This document shows positions 43,037-51,737 of a stretch of 64,000 nucleotides of DNA, in pieces. Each line of letters opens with the position of its first letter. The stretch's first letter is position 1. Source of the DNA: Geminocystis sp. NIES-3708. Its GTDB lineage: Bacteria > Cyanobacteriota > Cyanobacteriia > Cyanobacteriales > Cyanobacteriaceae. Under the pieces are notes generated by a model. The model was not told the DNA's origin. It did no database searches and saw only the letters and a program-made list of their open reading frames with translations. The position numbers were made by a program, and so were the translations under genes. The stretch is from assembly GCF_001548095.1 (NCBI RefSeq), contig NZ_AP014815.1, positions 2,355,656 through 2,419,655 on the forward strand, read 5' to 3'.

Positions 43037-43423
43037 GGTGTTTTAAAGTAAATAAAACGAGGGATGCGTAGGGCTATATTATTATCAAGTTCGATTGAAG
43101 AAAGCTATTTATAGTGTTAATCAGCAAGGGTTGTATGCAAAAAACTCGATTACTCGTATCACTATTTTTAGATATTTATAGTGACATACGCTAATATAAA
43201 TATTTGTTAAGAAGATTCTCAGTAAATATTGAATTGAGTACGATCACGCAGCGCCACCCTTGGTGATCAAATCCTCGATAACAACATTTTATCGTTGAAT
43301 AAATTTTGAGAATGTAAAGAAATATCAAGATATATTCATATCTCAGGAAAGTCGATTTTAATAAAAATTATAACCTTTGTATTTTCATTTTTATGTTTAA
43401 GTTTAAGTCCCGTTAGAATAGTA
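43037..43423. other. Intergenic region, no gene seen
   Basis: A 387-bp AT-rich stretch between the divergent methyltransferase pseudogene and a glycosyltransferase. It includes a 6-bp inverted repeat GATCAC (43242) and GTGATC (43263) around GCAGCGCCACCC, unusually GC-rich for this region. No coding sequence or recognisable promoter is called. Confidence 0.4.
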
Positions 43424-44530
43424 ATGATTAAATACAGTTTGCTAAAAATTGAAATTTTCGTAGAGCTATTAAAACTTTTGAGTAATTTTTTCTTTTATTT
43501 TGTGAGGCGATCGCAAGAAATTTTAAAAGAGAAAATAAGCGTTCAAAAAGTTGATAATCCTCCACAAATAATCAAATTTTTATTAAGGATTTTCCCTATT
43601 CCTGGCTATCCAATGAGTTCGACTCTAAATGGTTATTTGGGAACTACTATTAGAAATATACTGAAGAATCGTAGAAAGCCAGAAATTATCAAAGTTGTCA
43701 AAGAATATGGAAGCAAGATAAGTAACCCTAAAGTTTCTATAGTTGTTCCTCTCTACGCCAGACTAGACTTTATGAAGTATCAATTAGCTCTATTTGCTGA
43801 TGATCCCGACTTTCAAGACAATGAGTTGATCTATGTTTTAGACGATCCTCGACTATATAAGGATTTTGTTGATTATTCTGAGGCACAAGCCGCCACCTTC
43901 CAAGTACCATTTAAAACAGTCTATTCAGGGGCAAATTTAGGCTTCTCAGGGGCAAACAATCTAGGAGTATCTGTTTCTAGTGGACAGCTAATCCTTCTTA
44001 TAAATTCAGATGTGATGCCAATAGAATCGGGTTGGGTTTCATCATTAGTCAATATATATAAGAGTCTTAATAATGTAGGAACGATCGGACCTAAATTACT
44101 TTATGGAAATGGCAGTATTCAACATGCTGGGATGAAATTTATGAAGTGTGCCCCTTGGGGTGATTTATTGATTAATGACCACCCACATAAAAACCAACCT
44201 AATTTTCCTGAGTATGACTCTAAACAACAAAAGTTAACGGCGGTAACAGGTGCTTGTTTGATGGTTTCTAGGCAATTATATGATCAAGTTGGTGGTCTAA
44301 ATGAAGAATATATTATTAATGATTATGAAGATTCTGATTTTTGCTTAAAACTTCATACTCAAGGATTTGATAATTATTACATACCTGAGATAGAACTATT
44401 TCATTTAGAAAGACAATCTGTGTCACTCTACCATAAAAACGAAGAACTATGGCAAATCAATCGGACAAAATATAATTGTTGGCTTTTTAATCAAGAGTGG
44501 GGGAAATATATTAATGAGAAAAATCTTTAA
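43424..44530 (+). CDS. Family 2 glycosyltransferase
   Basis: A 368-residue GT-A transferase. After a 100-residue membrane-proximal start, the domain opens with NPKVSIVVPLYARLDFMKYQ, then LIYVLDDPRLY and LLINSDVMPIESGW (DXD-like), a TGACLMVSRQLYDQVGGLNEEY acceptor motif and NDYEDSDFCLKLHTQG. The form resembles rhamnosyl- or O-antigen chain transferases of the same length as the second domain of the 60641-62524 protein. It is 16 bp upstream of the next glycosyltransferase, so cotranscribed. Confidence 0.88.
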   Translation: MIKYSLLKIEIFVELLKLLSNFFFYFVRRSQEILKEKISVQKVDNPPQIIKFLLRIFPIPGYPMSSTLNGYLGTTIRNILKNRRKPEIIKVVKEYGSKISNPKVSIVVPLYARLDFMKYQLALFADDPDFQDNELIYVLDDPRLYKDFVDYSEAQAATFQVPFKTVYSGANLGFSGANNLGVSVSSGQLILLINSDVMPIESGWVSSLVNIYKSLNNVGTIGPKLLYGNGSIQHAGMKFMKCAPWGDLLINDHPHKNQPNFPEYDSKQQKLTAVTGACLMVSRQLYDQVGGLNEEYIINDYEDSDFCLKLHTQGFDNYYIPEIELFHLERQSVSLYHKNEELWQINRTKYNCWLFNQEWGKYINEKNL

Positions 44531-44545
44531 CGACAAATTTGAGTA

Positions 44546-45817
44546 ATGAATAATATGCCAGATAGACTAAAAATTTTAATTATCTCTCACGGACATCCCG
44601 AACTAATCAAAGGAGATGGAGAAATTGCCGCTTATAATCTTTTTAAAGAACTGCGTAGTCGTGATAATTGTGATGTTGTTTTTTTAGCTTATAGACAAGG
44701 TGAACCTATTTACTCTTCTACCCCTTTTGAAACTCTTAAATCTGATGGCTCAGAAGTGCTAATAACTGGAGGAAATTTTGATTATTTTATCCTATCTCAG
44801 TTAAATACTCGATTGACTTGTTATGAGTTTCGCAGTTTTTTGGAATCTTTTGCACCTAATGTTGTCCACTTTTATCACTATATACATCTTGGACTTGAAG
44901 CGATTAGAGAAGTACATAAATATGCAAAAAATATCCCGATTATTGTGACACTTAATGACTATTGGGCAATCTGTAATCATAATGGGAAAATGGTGAAAAC
45001 ATCTGACTACAAGTTATGTTCAGATCCTAATCCTATTGACTGTCATAAATGCTTTCCTCATAAAACTCCTGAAGATTTTCAACTTAGAAAAATGTATATC
45101 AAATCATTTTTTAACTTAGTAGATGTGTTCATTGCACCCAGTCAGTTTTTGTTGGAAAGATATTTAAATTGGGGAATAGCAAGAGAAAAAATAATATATA
45201 TCGAGCATGGACAACTTACAGTTACTCCAGTTCCACCAAGAAAGCTATTAGATCAGCAGAGAAACCACTTTGCTTACTTTGGACAACTCAATATTTTTAA
45301 GGGAATTTTTATATTATTAGAATCCATAGAAAAGTTGACTAAAGAAACACGAAAAAATATCTCTTTAGATATTTATGGAGCTAATTTAGAATTACAGCCA
45401 AAGTCTTTCCAGAACAGGTTTTCGGAACTCCTCAATAAAACTAAAGACTGTGTCCGCTACATAGTATATGGTCAATCAGCAGAATTAGCTCAATTAATAT
45501 CTAACGTAGATTGGGTAATTGTTCCATCGATTTGGTGGGAAGTTGCTCCTTTAGTTATAGAAGATGCTTTTATGCACAAACGTCCAGTAATTTGTAGTAA
45601 TATTGACAACATGAATCAAAAAGTACAACATGAAAAGTCAGGGTTACATTTTAAGGTTGGTGATCCCATTGATTTAGCTAATTGTATCACCAGAGCGGTA
45701 AACGAAGAAGGACTATGGGAAAAGTTATCTACTGGAATATCAGAACGTTTAACTATTCAAGAAGTAGCCGATAAAACTCAAAAGCTCTATGTTGAAGAAC
45801 TTAAAAAGCATCTATAA
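44546..45817 (+). CDS. Family 4-type glycosyltransferase
   Basis: A 423-residue GT-B transferase. N-terminal domain: ILIISHGHPELIKGDGEIAAYNLF; hinge and donor domain from about residue 230 (RNHFAYFGQLNIFKGIFILLESI) and the donor-binding IVPSIWWEVAPLVIEDAF (about 320-340) with the E-x7-E pair. A cysteine-rich CSDPNPIDCHKCFPH segment (about 163-180), a common extra in this subgroup, may bind a metal. It follows the GT2 gene by 15 bp and precedes the terpene-cyclase-like gene after a 153-bp gap. Confidence 0.87.
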   Translation: MNNMPDRLKILIISHGHPELIKGDGEIAAYNLFKELRSRDNCDVVFLAYRQGEPIYSSTPFETLKSDGSEVLITGGNFDYFILSQLNTRLTCYEFRSFLESFAPNVVHFYHYIHLGLEAIREVHKYAKNIPIIVTLNDYWAICNHNGKMVKTSDYKLCSDPNPIDCHKCFPHKTPEDFQLRKMYIKSFFNLVDVFIAPSQFLLERYLNWGIAREKIIYIEHGQLTVTPVPPRKLLDQQRNHFAYFGQLNIFKGIFILLESIEKLTKETRKNISLDIYGANLELQPKSFQNRFSELLNKTKDCVRYIVYGQSAELAQLISNVDWVIVPSIWWEVAPLVIEDAFMHKRPVICSNIDNMNQKVQHEKSGLHFKVGDPIDLANCITRAVNEEGLWEKLSTGISERLTIQEVADKTQKLYVEELKKHL

Positions 45818-45970
45818 CGAATAGTTACAGCAATTTGATATAAATAAACTATAAAATGTTTGTCACATCTTTAGAGAGATCGCAAAATATTTTTCTTTAA
45901 AGTTCTTTGACAAGATCAACGACTGGCTTACCTTCATCAACATTATCCCGAACTCAAGTTAAATACTGAA

Positions 45971-47032
45971 ATGATAAAAAAAACAGAATTACAGTTGGAG
46001 TATTCCGCCATCGAAAGTGCTATAAATCGAGCTATTGATTTTTTTTGGTCTAACCAACTTCCCGATGGAGAATTTAAGGTACACATAACACAAGAAAGCG
46101 ATTCAGAGAAAACCTCTTTTTTTGATAGCTGTACCTTCGGCACTGCACTTATTCTTTATAATCTTTCTTTTCGAGAAAATTTTAAAATTGAAGGGATAAG
46201 AGAAAAAGCCTTAAACTTTCTCAATACCAATATGGATCAACCCGGACTCTGGCGCTACTTCTCTACAAAAACAAAGTTTCGTCACACTTGTCCCCCTGAT
46301 GTAGATGATACGTGCTGTGTTGCTTTTATTTTTAAAAAATACAAAATAACTCTGAATAATAAAGACCTAATTTTGGCGAATCGCAATCAAAATGGTTTAT
46401 TTTATACTTGGATTATACCTCGCTTTTCGATGTTATTTACTCATCCCCAATTCTGGTTGAATTCTTTGTTATCAATTCCATCTTACTCAACGTTTTGGCG
46501 ATTTTCTGAATGTCGTCCGAATGATCTTGATTGTGGAATTAATGCTAATGTTGTTCTTTATTTAGGAGAGATTGAGGAAACCAAAAAAGTTATAGATTAT
46601 TTAATTGATGTAACTCTTAAAGGAAAGGAGACAGAATTTGATAAATGGTATTTAAGCAGTTTTCCTCATTACTATTTTCTTTCTCGTGCTTATTTTAATG
46701 GGGTTAAAAGATTAGGCGTTTTAAAAGAAACGATCGTCTCAAATTTAGAACAAAAGTTTGAGCAAGAAGGCTATAATAATCCTCTTGATACAGCATTAGC
46801 CGCCTGTACTTTTCTCAACTTTGGGCTGATAACACCTACTTTACAAGAAACCATTGCCTTTTTGTTAGCAAACCAAAAAAATGATGGAAGTTGGGTTAGT
46901 AGCCCTTTTTACTTTATAGGTCCAACACGCACAAAAAGCTTTGGATCATTGGAGTTAACCACAGGGGTCTGTGTTGAAGCATTGATAAGATACCAACAGG
47001 CTATATGTTCCTCAAATATTTCCCAAACTTAA
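45971..47032 (+). CDS. Class II terpene-cyclase-like toroid protein with DVDD motif
   Basis: A 353-residue protein of the prenyltransferase/squalene-cyclase repeat type. A DxDD motif, the proton donor of class II cyclases, is at D110-V-D-D113 in CPPDVDDTCCVAF, as in squalene-hopene cyclase (DVDDTA). QW-type repeats are seen at the N-terminus (SNQLPDGEF, about 28-36) and C-terminus (ANQKNDGSW, about 308-316). Known class II cyclases have two toroid domains and 500-700 residues, so a single-toroid protein is half size. Its TAA shares its last A with the start of the UbiA-type gene (TAATG), implying tight coupling. Substrate and even activity are unknown. Confidence 0.75.
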   Translation: MIKKTELQLEYSAIESAINRAIDFFWSNQLPDGEFKVHITQESDSEKTSFFDSCTFGTALILYNLSFRENFKIEGIREKALNFLNTNMDQPGLWRYFSTKTKFRHTCPPDVDDTCCVAFIFKKYKITLNNKDLILANRNQNGLFYTWIIPRFSMLFTHPQFWLNSLLSIPSYSTFWRFSECRPNDLDCGINANVVLYLGEIEETKKVIDYLIDVTLKGKETEFDKWYLSSFPHYYFLSRAYFNGVKRLGVLKETIVSNLEQKFEQEGYNNPLDTALAACTFLNFGLITPTLQETIAFLLANQKNDGSWVSSPFYFIGPTRTKSFGSLELTTGVCVEALIRYQQAICSSNISQT

Positions 47033-48075
47033 TGATCAATAAGTTTATTATTCAAGTACAGAACTTAGTTACTCTCATTAGAGCAAAGGATTGGTGGGTA
47101 TGCAAAATAGCACCAATATTTGGAACCGCTTATGCCACTGCCACCATTTTAAATGTCTCTTTGTTCTCCCTTTGGTCTTCTTTGATATTCCTTCTAATTG
47201 CCGTAATTTTGGATGCAAGTTTCGCCAGCATAATTAACAATATTTGCGATCGAGAGGAAGATCAACTGAGTGGAAAAGTTAATTACATGGTTGGCAGATC
47301 TTCACTTTTTATTGCCTTAATTTTAACAGCTACTATTTTACTAGGGATAGTGGTGTCAATATTAATGATACCAACACCTTTAATTTTAGGGGTTTATGTG
47401 AGCAACTGGCTAGTTTTTGTCACTTACTCAATACCACCAATCCGCCTTAAACAACGTGGTTTTTGGGGAATCTTGGCAATAGCATTGGGCGAAAGTTTCC
47501 TCCCACACTTGTTTACCGCATTATTGATAGTGAATAATGTACACAAGGGTTTACCAGTCATGTGGCTCATTCTTGTTAGTGTTTGGTCTTTTGCAACTGG
47601 ATTAAGAAGTATTTTGTGGCATCAAATGGATGATCTTCAGAATGATCTTCGTGCTGGAATTAACACTTTTGCTGTAAACAGATCTACTCAAACTTTACAA
47701 AGACTAGGAAAATGGATTGTCTTTCCAGTGGAGATTACAGCCCTAATGGGAATGTTGTTTCTTTTTCATAATACCTTAGTTTGGATTTTACTATTGATTT
47801 ATTTAATAACAGAATATCTCAGACATTATTTTTGGAAGATGGAGATCATTATTGTTGTGCCTTCTTCTGATAACCGTTTTGCTTTATTTGAATATTATGA
47901 GATATTTTACCCATTAGGATTTATATATTTAGCCATATCTCAAGACCCAATCAATTTAATTTTTTTAGGACTTTTTACCATATTTTATTCAAATCGTCTA
48001 TGGTGGTGGCTCAGAGATATTTATTCTCTGTTAGTATGGGATATTCCAAAATATTTTCATAAAGTAGAAAATTGA
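47032..48075 (+). CDS. UbiA-family membrane prenyltransferase
   Basis: A 347-residue polytopic protein using the ATG at 47032, which overlaps the upstream stop as TAATG; a longer start at 47005 is less likely. Both aspartate motifs of UbiA enzymes are present: NxxxDxxxD (N69, D73, D77 in NICDREED) and DxxxD (D201, D205 in DDLQND), which bind Mg-diphosphate of the isoprenoid donor. Seven or eight hydrophobic helices are seen. UbiA proteins join a prenyl chain to an aromatic or sugar-phosphate acceptor. Its position between two cyclase-like genes suggests the acceptor or product is an isoprenoid; the reaction is unknown. Confidence 0.87.
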   Translation: MINKFIIQVQNLVTLIRAKDWWVCKIAPIFGTAYATATILNVSLFSLWSSLIFLLIAVILDASFASIINNICDREEDQLSGKVNYMVGRSSLFIALILTATILLGIVVSILMIPTPLILGVYVSNWLVFVTYSIPPIRLKQRGFWGILAIALGESFLPHLFTALLIVNNVHKGLPVMWLILVSVWSFATGLRSILWHQMDDLQNDLRAGINTFAVNRSTQTLQRLGKWIVFPVEITALMGMLFLFHNTLVWILLLIYLITEYLRHYFWKMEIIIVVPSSDNRFALFEYYEIFYPLGFIYLAISQDPINLIFLGLFTIFYSNRLWWWLRDIYSLLVWDIPKYFHKVEN

Positions 48076-48112
48076 CCTGCTATCTTTTACTTGTTTTTAA
48101 ACTTTTCTAATA

Positions 48113-49183
48113 ATGAAACAACAGCCAGAATTAAGATTTGATAATTCCCTACTCGAAACTACCATCGATCGAGCTATTGATTTTCTTTACTCTAACCAAC
48201 TTCCCCATGGTGAATTTGCAACCTATGTTACAGAAAGAAAAGTTAGAGGAATAACTTGCAATTTTGACAGTTGTAACTTCTCGACTGCATTAATTATTTA
48301 TGCGCTTTCTTTTCTTCGAGAAACTCCTAAAATCGAAAAGATGAGATTAGAAGGACTAAACTTTCTATTGAGCAATATGCTACGCCCCGGAATATGGTAC
48401 TATTATTCATCCGTAAATCCGTTTTTACATACTCTTTTTTTACCCCCCGACATAGATACTACTTCCTGTATATCATTCGTTTTAAAAAAGTATGGTATTG
48501 TCGTCAATAATAAGAAATTGCTTTTAGCCAATCGGAATCAAGATGGTTTGATTTCTACTTTGATCGCACCTCGTTTTTCTATGTTGTTTACTCATACTGG
48601 ATATTGGTTGAAGTATCGATTAACAACTCCACCTTATTCCCAATGGTGGAAAAAATTTCCACCTGTATCGAATGAAGTGGATCTTGGAGCAAGTGCTAAT
48701 CTTGTTCTTTATTTAGGAGAAATTGAGGAAACTAACAAAGTTATAGATTATTTAATTGATGTAACTCTTAAAGGAAAGGAGATAGAATCTGATAAACGGT
48801 ATTTAAGTATTTTTACTCATTACTATTTTCTTTCTCGTGCTTATTTTAATGGTGTTAAACGACTAGAAGTTTTGGAAGAAACGATCATCTCAAATTCAGA
48901 ACAAAAGTTTGAGCAAGAAGGCTTTGACAATTCTCTTGATACAGCATTAGTCGCTTGTACATTTCTTAATTTCGGGCAGATAACACCCACTTTAGAAAAA
49001 GCTATTGGCTTTTTGTTAGCAAATCAAGGAAATGATGGAAGTTGGGCTATTAGTCCTTTTTACTTTGATAGTCCAAAACGTATTTCTTGGTATGGATCCG
49101 CAGAGTTAACGACTGGAATCTGTATTGAAGCACTGGTAAGATACCAACAAGCTATATGTTTTTCTGGATTGGGGGAAGACTAG
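48113..49183 (+). CDS. Second class II terpene-cyclase-like toroid protein, DIDT motif
   Basis: A 356-residue paralogue of the 45971 protein. At the place of DVDD it has D113-I-D-T116 in PPDIDTTSCISF, so the last acidic residue is lost; the central aspartate is kept. QW-type text is at both ends (SNQLPHGEF, ANQGNDGSW). From about residue 205 the two proteins are nearly identical (NLVLYLGEIEET, VIDYLIDVTLKGKE, ACTFLNFG), while their N-terminal parts differ much more, which points to partial gene conversion. It may be a degenerate partner of the first one or have another specificity. It follows the UbiA gene by 37 bp. Confidence 0.72.
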   Translation: MKQQPELRFDNSLLETTIDRAIDFLYSNQLPHGEFATYVTERKVRGITCNFDSCNFSTALIIYALSFLRETPKIEKMRLEGLNFLLSNMLRPGIWYYYSSVNPFLHTLFLPPDIDTTSCISFVLKKYGIVVNNKKLLLANRNQDGLISTLIAPRFSMLFTHTGYWLKYRLTTPPYSQWWKKFPPVSNEVDLGASANLVLYLGEIEETNKVIDYLIDVTLKGKEIESDKRYLSIFTHYYFLSRAYFNGVKRLEVLEETIISNSEQKFEQEGFDNSLDTALVACTFLNFGQITPTLEKAIGFLLANQGNDGSWAISPFYFDSPKRISWYGSAELTTGICIEALVRYQQAICFSGLGED

Positions 49184-49303
49184 ATACGAGCGAAATCTGA
49201 CATTTATATCAAAAAAACATGACATTTAGTAAAAAAGCCTACTATAGCTTGGTTTCAGAATAGCTATTTTTGTCATAAAGAACCCAGTTGAAACTGATTA
49301 TAT

Positions 49304-50479
49304 CTACTCATCACCTGATGTCTGAGGAATAGACGGGGTTTTCGCCGTTGATCGAGACTTTACACCCAAAAGACGAATGCAAGCCGAAATAATGTGGATC
49401 AGAAGTGGTGGCATTTTAGCTGTATTTGAACCAATGTGTTCCTCCTCCAGATTATTAGACCAACTTACCCTAGTTTCGGGACTGGTTTCCGAAGTGTTAG
49501 GGGTTGTGTTGGGAAAAGACGTGTTTTGGCGGATTTCTTTCTCTTTCTCAATGAGTTTCTGAAACTCTGCCTCAGAAATATCAGGGGTATCGGGATAAAG
49601 TTCACGGCGAATTTGCTCAGAATTCTGCATTCGTTCCTCGAACTCCTCCAAAGTGTAGTCGTGATTATTATTAGGGATAATTTCCAGCAATTTTAGATCA
49701 CTTGGTCTCGGTAATGCTTTATCAAAGAGGGTTTCGGTTAAAAATTTATCGGTTGCCTCATACAGTTCAAATTGCTGGGGAGACTTGGGATCAAAATGCA
49801 CATGAATGGGAGTTACTTCTTTTGGGATACAAATACAGTGAATAGCATATCGTGGGTAGTCAGTCATGTTATTGGGCGACCAATGAAGCATAGTATCTTC
49901 AAAAATTACCGCCTCTCCGGCCTTAGAAGGTAACGGAATCGAGTATTTCTCTCGAATAACTTGGGTATAATCCTGAAAAAAGGAAGCGTAGCTATGGGTA
50001 GGATGAACGATTTTTGGAAAGAGTTTGTGGCTTCCTAGAACAGCATGAAATGTGCCATTAGAAACACTTGTATCCGTTAAAGGACACCAAATATCCATCA
50101 TCCAATATTTCTCTTCATCAATGTTTATCTGGTGATGATAATAAATGTCAATCCATCCGCCTTTTGGAGCTTTAATAAATAATCCACAACTAATGATACG
50201 GTAGTTGTCAAAAAGTTGCTCAACGTGAGGGAATAGAACTTCCTGTACAATCCTGGAACCAAATATGCGTAGATTTTGAGTATTTACCGAATGATAACTG
50301 GAAAAGATGTTGGGGTATGAAGAAACATCTCCAGTGGGCAAAAAGTCACTTTCAGGAAAGACTTTACGAACCTGATCCTACAAATATTGAATTTCGGATT
50401 CTGATAAAATTTGTTGTTGAATATAGCCTCTTTTTATCAATAAGCTATTTTGAGTTTTATTATGAAGTATGTTTCGCAT
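49304..50479 (-). pseudogene. PhyH-like (phytanoyl-CoA dioxygenase family) protein with an early amber codon
   Basis: The frame opens at ATG 50479 (MRNILHNKTQNSLLIKRGYI) and is interrupted at codon 34 by TAG (50378-50380) in IQYL-stop-DQVRKVFPESD; it is then open for 357 codons to the end. The remaining frame holds DIWCPLTDTSVSNGTFHAVLGSHKL and the distal histidine in EDTMLHWSPNN. The expected HxD iron motif reads HHQ, so catalysis was doubtful before the stop arose. A proline/threonine-rich tail and a short hydrophobic end (PLLIHIISACIRLLG) follow. Read-through or re-initiation at an internal TTG is possible. Confidence 0.75.
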
Positions 50480-50488
50480 GGTGATGAC

Positions 50489-50578
50489 TCATGAGTTAGG
50501 ATTTGTGTTGGGAAAGTAAATTTTCGGAAGGATTTCGTCATAGGTTTCCAAAATTTCCTCAATTTTTATATTGTTTTC
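50489..50578 (-). pseudogene. Remnant of a methyltransferase start
   Basis: On the minus strand, just upstream of the PhyH-like frame, the translation NIKIEEILETYDEILPK resembles the N-terminus MEIKQILETYDDAYAQ of the methyltransferase pseudogene at 42189-43036, and the DNA is alike too. The frame ends at TGA 50489-50491. It has no ATG and no methyltransferase core, so it is only a fragment. Confidence 0.6.
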
Positions 50579-50632
50579 AGTAAATGATTAGAATTTTCAC
50601 GATTGTAGCCTAAATTTCATTAAATATATAAG

Positions 50633-50800
50633 TTAATGTATATTTTTTAAGATTTTATTTGGAATATCCCATCTTAGTAAAAAGAAAAAATCACGAAGCC
50701 ACCACCAAACTCGCTATCGAAATCAGAGATGTTTCTAAAATCGTTGCAGTAGCATAAGCAGTGCCTAAAATTGATGCTAACTTATAAATCCATCAGTCAT
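50633..50800 (-). pseudogene. Internally deleted remnant of a UbiA-type gene
   Basis: On the minus strand WIYKLASILGTAYATATILE (with a TGA where the intact gene has the first Trp of WWVCKIAPIFGTAYATAT) matches residues around 21-45 of the UbiA-type protein at 47032. About 15 codons later LLRWDIPNKILKNIH-stop matches its C-terminus LLVWDIPKYFHKVEN-stop. So the start and end of a second UbiA gene have been joined by a deletion of roughly 300 codons near 50690. It lies between the sulfotransferase gene and the methyltransferase remnant. Confidence 0.75.
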
Positions 50801-50869
50801 TAACTCGGATAAGAACAAGACTTTTTTAAAATTTAATTAATCTATTAGTCAAAAGGTTAATCGTAATTT

Positions 50870-51727
50870 TCAACGTTGAAATAGTTTAGAAATCCAAGGG
50901 ATTAAGGAACTAGAATTATTTGCTTTTTTTTCTTCAAAAATTTCCATCTGATTCTCAAAGATCTTTTTTCCATATTCATAAACTCCCATATCATATTTAT
51001 TTATTTCCCTAATTTTATTAGCTAATTCAGGAGAAATATTATTAGACGTTTTCACTTTATATTGTTTTGGAGTGACATTAAGTTGAGGATAAATTTTAGG
51101 AGGTTTAATGTTGAGAAAATCACAAATTAAATCACAGGAATCATTAAATCTTTCTGTTATACCTACTATAGCCATTTGATCTAATCTTTCTTTTGCCTTT
51201 GCTACAATCATGTCCATATCTTTTTCTTGTTGAGTCAACACATCCGGGAATTTTAAAGGAGCATTACGGACATTATCCAAATTTAATTCACATCCTAGAT
51301 AACGAGATTGAAGGTTTGATAAATGCATATTCAATATTGGATTTTCCACAATTTCTTCTAGGGAACTATTTTCAAGTAGATTTTTTAAATTAAGCTCTTC
51401 ATCCGAGAGGTGTTCATAAAATACCTTATGTTCATATAATAATTTTTTACTAAAATAAATATGTGAAATTAACTGATCCAAAGGATCTCGTAACATGGTA
51501 ATTGTGGTAATAGGTTTATTAAGCAAACTAAAGAGTAAAGTACCAAAATGTCCATGAAAACATTGATAAGAATTAATTTCTTCTTGACTAAATGTTAATA
51601 AGTCTTTAATTTCATCAGCTTTTAACCATTTTCCCTTACGATAGTGGGTTTCCAGAAAAGTTGATAAAGATGTCCCCGCCGTTTTAGGTATATGCAAAAA
51701 ATAGAATGGGTTTGATACGTTTTTCAT
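50870..51727 (-). CDS. Sulfotransferase family protein
   Basis: A 285-residue protein with the 5'-phosphosulfate loop HIPKTAGTSLSTFL (residues 12-25, K15) and a 3'-phosphate motif ITMLRDPLDQLISHIYFSK (R, S), the arrangement of heparan-sulfate 2-O-sulfotransferase-like bacterial enzymes. It is likely to sulfate a polysaccharide. It lies 10 bp after the ATPase gene of the Wzm/Wzt pair, so it is the third gene of the unit permease, ATPase, sulfotransferase and its product is probably exported by that pair. Confidence 0.87.
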   Translation of the reverse strand: MKNVSNPFYFLHIPKTAGTSLSTFLETHYRKGKWLKADEIKDLLTFSQEEINSYQCFHGHFGTLLFSLLNKPITTITMLRDPLDQLISHIYFSKKLLYEHKVFYEHLSDEELNLKNLLENSSLEEIVENPILNMHLSNLQSRYLGCELNLDNVRNAPLKFPDVLTQQEKDMDMIVAKAKERLDQMAIVGITERFNDSCDLICDFLNIKPPKIYPQLNVTPKQYKVKTSNNISPELANKIREINKYDMGVYEYGKKIFENQMEIFEEKKANNSSSLIPWISKLFQR

Positions 51728-51737
51728 ATTTGAGTTT

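Noticed and set aside
43242-43268. GATCAC/GTGATC inverted repeat as an operator or attachment site
   Set aside because: Only 6 bp with no further symmetry or second copy noticed; too weak to call.
45911-45970. In-frame extension upstream of the first cyclase-like gene (QDQRLAYLHQHYPELKLNTE)
   Set aside because: A TGA stands directly before it and there is no start codon; it may be a leftover of another gene but cannot be assigned.
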